This document shows, piece by piece, positions 1 to 5,951 of a DNA stretch of 12,760 nucleotides (position 1 is the first letter of the stretch; each line of letters begins with the position of its first letter). The stretch lies in NCBI GenBank assembly GCA_937864085.1, contig CALMIH010000099.1, forward strand, positions 1 to 12,760. Reading direction: 5' to 3'. The translations under genes were made by a program, and so were the position numbers. Source of the stretch: an uncultured Chloroflexota bacterium (lineage in GTDB: Bacteria > Chloroflexota > Limnocylindria > Limnocylindrales > Limnocylindraceae). The notes under the pieces were generated by a model that was not told the DNA's origin, searched no databases, and worked only from the letters and a program-made list of their open reading frames with translations.

Positions 1-49
1 AGGCGCGACTCTCTGGTGCGCGCCAGGCGGCGTGCGCAAACTGCTAGAA

Positions 50-57
50 GGGGGAGG
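50..57 (+). promoter_or_regulatory. Shine-Dalgarno-like site for the galT-like gene
   Basis: A purine-rich GGGGGAGG lies just after an in-frame TAG at 45-47. It is 20 nt from the ATG at 78, which is too far for normal use, but only 8 nt from an in-frame ATT at 66-68. Either the gene starts at the rare codon ATT, or this match is fortuitous and the ATG is used with a poor site. Confidence 0.3.
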
Positions 58-77
58 CGAGCAGCATTGCACGACGA

Positions 78-869
78 ATGTTGCGCCAAGGAGCCTTCCA
101 TTCTGTTGGGACGCGTACGGATGCGGCGGCGGGGGATGCGGGCTTCATGACGCTGAGTGATGTTGATCGTGCGGGATCCTGGTCCACGCTGATCGCGCCG
201 CGTGGCGAGCACCGCGAACTCGATGAAGTGCCAACGGTGCTTGTGGTGGAGTTCCTCACAGCGATCCGGGATCAGATTCGCGCCGCGCGTGAACACGGCG
301 CCACGGCCTACATCCAGTTTGTCCGCAACGCGGCGGCACAGGCGGGGGCGATGACGGATCACCTCTGCTTTGAGTCGTACGACCTGCCGCAGGTGCCACA
401 CCGACTCGCCGAAGAGATCGGCGGTTCGGCGCGACTCTCCATTCGCTCGGGCGGCTGCGCCTATTGCAATATGGTACAGGATGAGGTTGCGAGTGGTCGG
501 CGACTCGTGCATCGCGATCCGTACGGTGCAGTTATTGCGCCGTTCGCGAGTCGCTCTGCCTTTGAGACCTGGGTGATCCCGAACAACCACGCCGCCGATT
601 TTGGTGACGTTGACACGGCAACACTGCGTGGCTTTGCGGAGACGCTGCAGGCGGCGGTGAAGGGTCTGCGGGCGATCGGCATGCCGCCGTACAACCTTCT
701 CCTCCATACGGCGCCACTCCGCGAGCGGGTTGACGCAACCTATCACTGGCACTGGGAGATCCACCCGCGCCTTCGTCCGATCGGTGGCTTGGAGCTCGCC
801 TCAGGCGTGCCGGTGGTCCCAATCGCGCCTGAAGAGGCGGCGGCGGAACTGCGGAAGGCGCTCGCCTAG
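78..869 (+). CDS. GalT-like (galactose-1-phosphate uridylyltransferase family) protein, N-terminally short, active-site motif missing
   Basis: The 263-aa product matches the second part of the GalT nucleotidyltransferase fold (HIT superfamily). Visible landmarks are a region resembling the helix before the active site (about residues 35-90), a CAYC pair (127-130), a segment similar to 'PFA.R.PFE.W..P..H' (155-171), PYN (204-206), the metal-site-like HWHWEIH (223-229) and a C-terminal PEEAA segment. Family members are usually about 330 aa. Here the N-terminal part with the RxDPxTGxW and zinc-Cys motifs is absent, and an in-frame stop at 45-47 rules out a longer frame-intact protein. The family active site HPH(S/G)Q, which carries the nucleotidylated histidine, aligns with DHLCF (94-98), so uridylyl transfer by the normal mechanism looks unlikely. 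It may be a repurposed or decaying paralogue. The start is uncertain (ATG 78, or ATT 66 behind a better Shine-Dalgarno). It precedes pyrR by 73 nt, and a functional link to the pyr operon is not established. Confidence 0.7.
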   Translation: MLRQGAFHSVGTRTDAAAGDAGFMTLSDVDRAGSWSTLIAPRGEHRELDEVPTVLVVEFLTAIRDQIRAAREHGATAYIQFVRNAAAQAGAMTDHLCFESYDLPQVPHRLAEEIGGSARLSIRSGGCAYCNMVQDEVASGRRLVHRDPYGAVIAPFASRSAFETWVIPNNHAADFGDVDTATLRGFAETLQAAVKGLRAIGMPPYNLLLHTAPLRERVDATYHWHWEIHPRLRPIGGLELASGVPVVPIAPEEAAAELRKALA

Positions 870-874
870 CCTCC

Positions 875-883
875 TGCTAGCAT
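875..883 (+). promoter_or_regulatory. Candidate extended -10 promoter for the pyr operon
   Basis: TGCTAGCAT fits the extended -10 pattern TG-N-TANNNT. It lies just after the galT-like stop, in the only sizeable gap before pyrR. Transcription would begin near 890, leaving a leader of roughly 50 nt before the pyrR ATG at 943. No convincing -35 hexamer is seen at the usual distance, which is common for extended -10 promoters. This is an inference from the motif and its position only. Confidence 0.35.
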
Positions 884-926
884 TCGGCGGCACCCGCAAC
901 GTGGTCGTCAGAGAACGGCCGGCGGT

Positions 927-935
927 GGAGAGGAG
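927..935 (+). promoter_or_regulatory. Strong Shine-Dalgarno of pyrR
   Basis: GGAGAGGAG lies 7 nt before the pyrR ATG and fixes the start at 943. The CTCCT at 871-875 could pair with AGGAG (931-935) in a read-through transcript from the upstream gene. A transcript starting near 890 would lack it. Confidence 0.6.
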
Positions 936-942
936 AACCTAA

Positions 943-1515
943 ATGGCACGAGAGGTCATGAGCGCGGACGAGATCCGCCGAGCCCTCATCCGAATCTCGC
1001 ATGAGATCGTTGAGAAAGAGGGAAGCACAGGACTCGTTGTTGTTGGCATTCAGCGCCGCGGCGTTCCGCTTGCCAAGGTGATCGTTCAGGCGATCAAGGA
1101 GCACGAGGGCGTGGACGTTGAGTACGGCACGCTCGACATCAGCTTCTATCGCGACGATCTCTCCACCATCTCCGTCGCCCCCGTGCATAAGGGGACGAGC
1201 ATTCCTGGCGACATCACTGGTAAGACGGTGATCCTTGTTGACGACGTCCTCTACACGGGTCGCACGATTCGTGCCGGACTCGATGCGCTGATTGATTACG
1301 GCCGACCGAAGGCGATCCGCCTCGTTGCGCTGATTGATCGCGGTCACCGTGAACTTCCGATCCGCGCCGATCACGTGGGGAAGAACATCCCAACTACCAG
1401 TGAAGAGGTGGTGCGCGTCTGCGTCAAGGAGTTCGACGGCACGGACCTTGTGAAGGTGGAGCTGCTCGCCGAGCATCTCGCCGCCAACGAGGCCGCCGCC
1501 AAGGCGAAGGGCTGA
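943..1515 (+). CDS. pyrR: Bifunctional pyrimidine operon regulator / uracil phosphoribosyltransferase PyrR
   Basis: The 190-aa product is collinear with PyrR. The PRPP-binding loop VILVDDVLYTGRT lies at residues 96-108, GIQRRG (35-40) is the PyrR-type early loop, and the IDRGHRELPIRADHVGKNIP segment (131-150) is the family signature near the RNA-binding face. Known PyrR proteins bind pyr mRNA in a UMP-dependent way and repress the operon by attenuation or, in mycobacteria, by translational repression. Many also make UMP from uracil and PRPP. As first gene of the pyr cluster it probably autoregulates the genes that follow. No terminator/antiterminator is visible in the short leader, so translational control is more plausible than attenuation. 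The C-terminal tail is Ala/Lys-rich. The start is set by the Shine-Dalgarno at 927-935. Confidence 0.96.
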   Translation: MAREVMSADEIRRALIRISHEIVEKEGSTGLVVVGIQRRGVPLAKVIVQAIKEHEGVDVEYGTLDISFYRDDLSTISVAPVHKGTSIPGDITGKTVILVDDVLYTGRTIRAGLDALIDYGRPKAIRLVALIDRGHRELPIRADHVGKNIPTTSEEVVRVCVKEFDGTDLVKVELLAEHLAANEAAAKAKG

Positions 1516-1520
1516 GCGCG

Positions 1521-1534
1521 GGAGGGCGGGGGAG
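1521..1534 (+). promoter_or_regulatory. Shine-Dalgarno region of pyrB
   Basis: The 23-nt pyrR-pyrB gap contains GGAGGG followed by GGGGGAG, the second ending 4 nt before the ATG at 1539. It supports the chosen pyrB start. Confidence 0.5.
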
Positions 1535-1538
1535 ACCC

Positions 1539-2537
1539 ATGCCATCCACGGTCGCTACCCACCGACACCTCCTCGACGTTGCCGGACTCAGCTGGGCCGA
1601 GCTTTCGAGCTATCTAACGGCTGCCGATGCGGCGCGCCGCATCCTTGCGGCCCCCGCTGGTCGCGTTGATCTCCTGAAAGGCGTGAACGTCACCACCCTC
1701 TTCTATGAGTCCTCCACGCGGACACGCATCTCCTTTGAGAGCGCGGCGAAGGCGCTCGGCGCCAACGTCAACAGCGTTGCGGTGGCAACCTCATCCGTTG
1801 GGAAAGGCGAATCGCTCGTGGACACGGTGAAGACGCTGCGCGCCTTAGGGAGCAACGTGATCGTGTTGCGCCATGAGCGCGCGGGCGCGGCGTGGCTCGC
1901 GGCACGCGTCTTTGACGGTTCGCTGCTGAACGCTGGCGACGGTTCGCATGCGCATCCAACGCAGGCACTGCTCGATCTCTCCGTGCTCGTGCGCCACATC
2001 GGCGCAAAGGACGGCACGCTGAAGGGGCGCCGCGTGGCGATCATTGGCGACCTGCTTCATAGCCGTGTGGCACGCTCCAACCTACACACGCTGCGCGCCG
2101 CTGGCGCACAGGTGCAACTCGCCGGCCCCGCCGCGCTAACACGTGGCTTCGCTTCGCTTGCTGAACAGCGCGACGGCATCACGCTCTGCTCATCACTTGC
2201 TGAGGCGCTTGACGGCGCAGACGCGGTGATGGGGCTGCGGATTCAGCGCGAGCGTCTTGATGGTGGCGAGGTGAGTTCGTTTGAGGCGTATCGGCAGGAG
2301 TGGGGGTTGAGCGAAGAGCGCGTCGCAGCGCACGCGGCGCGAGGCTGCGTGGTGCTGCATCCTGGCCCCATGAATGAAGGGGTGGAGATTCATCCGGACC
2401 TTGCCGACGGTCCGCGCAGCTTGATCCTGGAACAGGTGAGTGAAGGAATCCCGATCCGTATGGCGGCGATCTGGAAGGCGCTCCGTGGCGACGCGCCACT
2501 CACTGCGCCCGCCGCAACTCGAAAGCTGAACGCATGA
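1539..2537 (+). CDS. pyrB: Aspartate carbamoyltransferase catalytic subunit
   Basis: The 332-aa cytoplasmic enzyme joins carbamoyl phosphate and aspartate to give carbamoyl-aspartate, the first committed pyrimidine step. The carbamoyl-phosphate site STRTR is at residues 59-63, the mobile catalytic loop lysine sits in VGKGES (87-92, K89), the HPTQALLDL motif is at 139-147, an aspartate-domain MGLRIQRER is at 231-239, and HPGPMNEG is at 274-281. All key residues are present, so it should be active. The length is slightly above the usual ~305-315 aa because of an Ala/Pro-rich C-terminal extension. No regulatory pyrI is nearby, so it probably works as a trimer or with PyrC, as in other bacteria lacking PyrI. 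Its TGA overlaps the pyrC ATG (ATGA), indicating translational coupling. Carbamoyl phosphate must come from carAB encoded elsewhere. Confidence 0.97.
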   Translation: MPSTVATHRHLLDVAGLSWAELSSYLTAADAARRILAAPAGRVDLLKGVNVTTLFYESSTRTRISFESAAKALGANVNSVAVATSSVGKGESLVDTVKTLRALGSNVIVLRHERAGAAWLAARVFDGSLLNAGDGSHAHPTQALLDLSVLVRHIGAKDGTLKGRRVAIIGDLLHSRVARSNLHTLRAAGAQVQLAGPAALTRGFASLAEQRDGITLCSSLAEALDGADAVMGLRIQRERLDGGEVSSFEAYRQEWGLSEERVAAHAARGCVVLHPGPMNEGVEIHPDLADGPRSLILEQVSEGIPIRMAAIWKALRGDAPLTAPAATRKLNA

Positions 2538-3946
2538 GCCGGCCGCGCGCGGAGCGAACGCTCCTGAAGGATCACTGGGTTGTTGATCCGGCGAGTCGGC
2601 GCGCCGGTGTGGCCACCGTTGAGGTGCATAGCGGGAAGATCGCGCGCCTGGAGTGGCGCGACGGGATTGTTGAGGCGCGCCGCACCTTTATTGAGGGAGC
2701 TGAGCCTGGGCCAAAGGATCCAACAAAGATGATTCTCCCCGCGCTCGTTGATCTGCACGCGCACTTCCGGCAGCCTGGTGCAGGTGCGTCTGAAGATGTG
2801 GCGAGCGGCGAGGCGGCCGCCGCGCACGGTGGCTACGGCGCCGTTGCCCTGATGCCGAACAGCGAACCCGCCGCCGATCACACCGCACTGCTGCGCGAGC
2901 TGGTGCGCTCCGATTCACCGCTCGGCCTGACGCTGATGCCGATCGCCGCCGCAACGCTCGGCCGCGCTGGTGCCGCCCTCTCGCCGATGGCCGAACTCGC
3001 CGCCGCCGGCGCCGTAGCCTTCAGCGACGACGGGAGCCCGATCGCCGATCCCGCACTCTTTCGTAACGCGCTGATCAGCGCTGGTGCGCTCGGCCTGCCA
3101 CTGATTGAGCACTGCGAAGATCCCGCGCTCACCGCCGGTGGCGAGGCGGCTGATGGGCTCGTTGCAACGTCACTCGGCTTGAAGCCGTGGCCAGCGGCGG
3201 GGGAGATCAGCGCCGTGGTGCGAAACATTGCGCTGCTGCGCGAGGCGTTGCACGACGAGCCGCGCGCAAGACTCCATCTGACACACCTCTCCACCGCCGT
3301 CGCACTTGATGCGGTGCGCACAGCACGCGCGGAAGGTCTCCCGATCACCTGCGACGTCACGCCGCATCACATTGCGCTCACCGACGCCTGGATCGCCGGC
3401 GATCGCCGCTGGGCGTGGGAGTTTAGCGATCGGCGGCCCGCTGAGCTCAACCCAACCGCTGGCGCATACGACACAAACCTTCGCGTCTGTCCGCCACTTC
3501 GCAACGCCGTCGATGCGGCGGCGTGTCGCGCCGCACTGCGCGATGGGACGGCGTCGGCGATCGCCACCGATCATGCGCCGCACTCGCGTGAGAAGAAAGA
3601 GGTCGAGTTCGGCCTTGCCGCCAACGGGATCGCTGGGATTGAAACTGCACTCAGCGTGGCGCTCGCAGCGCATTCTGCTGGCGAACTGCCGCTTTCACTC
3701 CTTGTTGCCGCGCTCACCACAGGACCGGCGGCGGTGCTCGGTCGCCCAGAACTCGCTCGCGGGCTCACCGTTGGTGGTGCAGCGAATCTTCTGGTGGTGG
3801 ATCGTGCCGCCAGTTGGACGGTGAGCCGAGGCACGCTGGTTGGCCGCAGCGCCAATACGCCACTCCTCGGCCGCAAGCTGTCAGGTACGGTGCTGCTCAC
3901 GCTCACTAACGGTGAAGTCGCCTGGCAGGCGACAATGTTCTCATGA
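2534..3946 (+). CDS. pyrC: Dihydroorotase, class I
   Basis: The 470-aa zinc amidohydrolase cyclises carbamoyl-aspartate to dihydroorotate. Metal and substrate motifs in order are DLHAHFRQPG (73-82, first zinc histidines and the substrate arginine R79), ALMPNSEP (105-112), FSDDG (163-167, Asp in the place of the metal-bridging residue of class I enzymes), HCED (183-186), LTHLS (239-243), DVTPHH (264-269) and IATDHAPH (343-350, catalytic Asp 346). It is longer than the typical ~430 aa, mainly because of an additional Trp/Arg-rich segment at about 274-300 between 'ALTD' and 'YDTN', in front of the substrate-binding 'CPPLR'. It overlaps pyrB by 4 nt at its start and the next gene by 4 nt at its end. 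Catalytic residues are intact. Confidence 0.96.
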   Translation: MSRPRAERTLLKDHWVVDPASRRAGVATVEVHSGKIARLEWRDGIVEARRTFIEGAEPGPKDPTKMILPALVDLHAHFRQPGAGASEDVASGEAAAAHGGYGAVALMPNSEPAADHTALLRELVRSDSPLGLTLMPIAAATLGRAGAALSPMAELAAAGAVAFSDDGSPIADPALFRNALISAGALGLPLIEHCEDPALTAGGEAADGLVATSLGLKPWPAAGEISAVVRNIALLREALHDEPRARLHLTHLSTAVALDAVRTARAEGLPITCDVTPHHIALTDAWIAGDRRWAWEFSDRRPAELNPTAGAYDTNLRVCPPLRNAVDAAACRAALRDGTASAIATDHAPHSREKKEVEFGLAANGIAGIETALSVALAAHSAGELPLSLLVAALTTGPAAVLGRPELARGLTVGGAANLLVVDRAASWTVSRGTLVGRSANTPLLGRKLSGTVLLTLTNGEVAWQATMFS

Positions 3947-4308
3947 GCATCAACGAGACACCAGAGATGCCCGAATACAAGGGGGCGCCGCTCAGTCCAG
4001 ATCGCGGACCCGGACTCGGCTGCTTCTGGATTCAGGTCGTTGCGCTCGTCGTCTTCATTATTCTGGCGCCGCTCTCCGCGGTGCTGAACTGGGGAGCCGC
4101 GATCGCCACCGCACTCCTAATCGGTGTGGTGGTCCTGCTCCTCTTGGTTGGGCAGACCGCGATCTTCCTGCTGCGCCTCGTGGCGGCCGACCGACGTGGT
4201 CGCCGTGCGCCACTCGCGAGCGGGAGTAAGACGGTGGGGGAGCTAGAGGACGAGGCGAAGCGTGCCAAGAGCGACACCGGAGACGGCGGCGTGGGAGAAT
4301 CTCGCTGA
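3943..4308 (+). CDS. Small two-helix membrane protein of unknown function in the pyr operon
   Basis: The 121-aa product has a polar N-terminus ending in RGPGLGCF, two adjacent hydrophobic helices (about 28-47 and 52-77), a positively charged 'ADRRGRR' immediately after, and an acidic/polar tail. The positive-inside rule suggests both ends are cytoplasmic. I do not recognise a named domain. It overlaps pyrC by 4 nt (ATGA) and the next gene by 1 nt (TGATG), so it is translationally tied to the pathway genes. Some actinobacterial pyr operons also carry a small membrane protein after pyrC, but this one resembles it only in size and place. Its role is unknown. An anchoring role for pathway enzymes is possible but untested. 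Confidence 0.85.
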   Translation: MSINETPEMPEYKGAPLSPDRGPGLGCFWIQVVALVVFIILAPLSAVLNWGAAIATALLIGVVVLLLLVGQTAIFLLRLVAADRRGRRAPLASGSKTVGELEDEAKRAKSDTGDGGVGESR

Positions 4309-4634
4309 TGCCAGTCCTAGCAACGTACTTCTCGATTCGACGGGGGCGCGACCCCTTCTTTAAGTTCTTCATGCGCACCCTCTTCCCGAAGACGGTGAAG
4401 TCGTACGAAGAGAAGTTCGGCATCAAGTTCCTCGGCTGGTACAACGTTGCGCACGGCTGGGACTTTGACAACGTGATCCTCTTCGATCTCCCCGACTACG
4501 GCACCCTTGATCTCCTTGAGCGTGACGAGTCCTCCCGCGCACTTGGTCACCGTGCTGGCGAGTGGATGTTTGAACGACACCACTCCATGTTCCTGCGCGA
4601 GCGCCTCTCCCGCGACCTTGAGTACCGCGGCTAA
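4308..4634 (+). CDS. Conserved-looking small soluble protein, possible dimeric alpha/beta barrel
   Basis: The 108-aa protein has no signal peptide or membrane helix. It is rich in aromatic residues, with a central strand-like 'FLGWYNVAHGWDFDNVILFDLP' region (about 40-61) followed by a helix and an Arg/Glu-rich C-terminus (WMFERHHSMFLRERL, 86-100). The pattern of strand, long helix, strands around a Tyr/His/Trp cluster and a final helix recalls the ferredoxin-like alpha/beta barrel superfamily (NIPSNAP, ABM and similar), but I cannot assign a family. A GGGAGA Shine-Dalgarno-like sequence at 4293-4298 precedes the ATG, and the gene shares 1 nt with each neighbour. Function unknown. Confidence 0.8.
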   Translation: MPVLATYFSIRRGRDPFFKFFMRTLFPKTVKSYEEKFGIKFLGWYNVAHGWDFDNVILFDLPDYGTLDLLERDESSRALGHRAGEWMFERHHSMFLRERLSRDLEYRG

Positions 4635-5098
4635 TGGCAACCACGAAGAAGCCAGCGAAGAAGGGCCCGATCAAGAAGGCGGCGAAGCGCAGCGTGATGG
4701 CGCCAGATCTTGCACGCAAGGTGGCGGCGGCTGCCGAGGCGGCGGGATCTGAGCGACTCACCGCCGTTGAGCACGCGGCGGATCGACTCGGGCGCTACCT
4801 TCGCGAGCACCGCAACACGCTCAAGAGCGTGACGCCACTTCTCCTTGCTGGGAGCGAGAAGGCGCCGCAGCTCACCCTTGAGAACGACCTTTCGTTCCGT
4901 GTTCGCTCCATTGACGAGCGGAAGCGCAGCAGTATGGATCGCGCATCAACCGCTGAGGTCGTTGAGCTCTGGGCCGCCGCCGATTTCTACGATCGACTCG
5001 AAGCGGCGCTGCGCCGTGCGGCGGGACTCTCGTCGCGACCGACGGGTGCCATCATTGCTGGACTCGGCGTTGCCGGGGACCGCGGCGCAAAGGTTTAA
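4634..5098 (+). CDS. Unknown protein with a lysine-rich histone-H1-like N-terminal tail
   Basis: The 154-aa product starts with a basic, low-complexity tail (TKKPAKKGPIKKAAKR, residues 4-19) of the kind found in histone-H1-like or nucleic-acid-binding bacterial proteins. A mostly helical Ala/Glu/Arg-rich body follows, with a charged middle (SIDERKRSSMDRAS, about 92-105) and a Gly-rich end. No cysteine, signal peptide or membrane segment is seen, and I recognise no family. It begins in a TAATG overlap with the previous gene, and pyrK starts 7 nt after its stop, so it is cotranscribed with pyr genes. The tail suggests RNA or DNA binding or a ribosome-associated role. This is inference from composition alone. 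Confidence 0.75.
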   Translation: MATTKKPAKKGPIKKAAKRSVMAPDLARKVAAAAEAAGSERLTAVEHAADRLGRYLREHRNTLKSVTPLLLAGSEKAPQLTLENDLSFRVRSIDERKRSSMDRASTAEVVELWAAADFYDRLEAALRRAAGLSSRPTGAIIAGLGVAGDRGAKV

Positions 5099-5105
5099 CC
5101 GAGCG

Positions 5106-5951
5106 ATGGGCGCGTCGCCCGTCACCGCACAGCTGCTCGCCGTTGGTGAACTCTCCCCAGGACGCAACACACTGTTGCTCCGTGTCCCTGAGCTAATTGC
5201 CACGCTTCGACCAGGTCATGCACTCCACCTCGTTCACGCTGAGGCGGGAGGCTACCGACTCCGCCGCGTTGCGCCAGTCACCAAGATTGACCTCCTCGCA
5301 GGGAGCGTTGAGGTTGCGCTGCTGCCACGCGCCGATGGTGGTCGCGACTCACTCGCAGAGTTAATGGCGGGTGCGCAGATCGCTGTGGTGGGGCCGATCG
5401 GCCAACCGATTGAGATTGATAGCGCATCGCAGCAGCTCCTCATCGTCAGTGATGGTGAAGGCTTCGCCTGGGTTCGACTCCTTGCGGCGTCACTGATCAG
5501 TGCCGGTCTCAGCGTGGTGCTCCTCGTTGAGGCGCGCACTGCGGCGGAGCTTCCTGCCGCCTCGCTCCTCCCTGAGCAGGTTGAGATCGTGGTCGCAACG
5601 GAGGACGGAAGCCTTGGCCATCAGGGGAGTGCCGCAGACCTGATGCCAACATATGCGGACTGGGCCGACCAGGTGATCGCCTCTGGCGAACGCGACCTCC
5701 TCAACGCCGTGACGAGCGCAGCACGTGCCGCGAGTTCGATTGATCGCACTACCGCAAAAGGGAAGCGACGCTCGCGTCAAGCAGGAGCAGCGCCCTGGCT
5801 GCAGCTCCTCATCTCTCATGAGATCGGATGCGGCAGCGGCGTATGCGGAGGCTGCACGTTTAGTAGTGCAAACGGGAGTGTGCGACTCTGCCGCGAAGGA
5901 CCCGCCGTCTCCGCACCAGGACTCTCCGCCGGAACGAAGAGGGACTCATGA
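5106..5951 (+). CDS. pyrK: PyrK-like dihydroorotate dehydrogenase electron-transfer subunit, cofactor motifs altered
   Basis: The 281-aa protein has the ferredoxin-reductase order of PyrK: an N-terminal beta-barrel, a nucleotide-binding domain (GPIGQP at 96-101, then residues 112-200) and a C-terminal [2Fe-2S] motif with C242, C247, C250 and C262 (CGSGVCGGC, then LCREGPAV), exactly in PyrK spacing. In known PyrK the FAD loop reads RPxSI, but here it is RLRRV (51-55). The Gly-rich GGGxGxxPL loop is SDGEGFAWVRL (115-125), and the CGP motif near the NAD site is SGE (193-195). A basic insert (KGKRRSRQ, 218-225) precedes the cluster. It should carry electrons through Fe-S, but FAD and NAD binding are doubtful. 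The ATG at 5106 is chosen because it follows the previous stop; the frame is open much further upstream, but only by overlapping that gene. It shares ATGA with pyrD. Confidence 0.85.
   Translation: MGASPVTAQLLAVGELSPGRNTLLLRVPELIATLRPGHALHLVHAEAGGYRLRRVAPVTKIDLLAGSVEVALLPRADGGRDSLAELMAGAQIAVVGPIGQPIEIDSASQQLLIVSDGEGFAWVRLLAASLISAGLSVVLLVEARTAAELPAASLLPEQVEIVVATEDGSLGHQGSAADLMPTYADWADQVIASGERDLLNAVTSAARAASSIDRTTAKGKRRSRQAGAAPWLQLLISHEIGCGSGVCGGCTFSSANGSVRLCREGPAVSAPGLSAGTKRDS

Noticed and set aside
3..47. Tail of an upstream gene ending in TAG at 45-47
   Set aside because: Only 14 codons are visible and they match nothing. It could be a real gene end but cannot be supported.
922..935. PyrR RNA-binding loop (consensus ARUCCNGNGAGGYU) in the pyrR leader
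   Set aside because: Only the purine core GNGAGG matches, which any Shine-Dalgarno could give. The flanking stem bases (UCC...GGY) do not pair.
877..1545. Long antisense open frame opposite pyrR (222 codons)
   Set aside because: It lies wholly over a clear pyrR gene, has no homology I recognise, and long antisense frames are expected in GC-rich coding DNA.
4845..5105. Upstream extension of the pyrK frame
   Set aside because: It would overlap the preceding gene almost completely and adds an Arg/Ser-rich segment with no PyrK similarity. The ATG at 5106 fits the homology.
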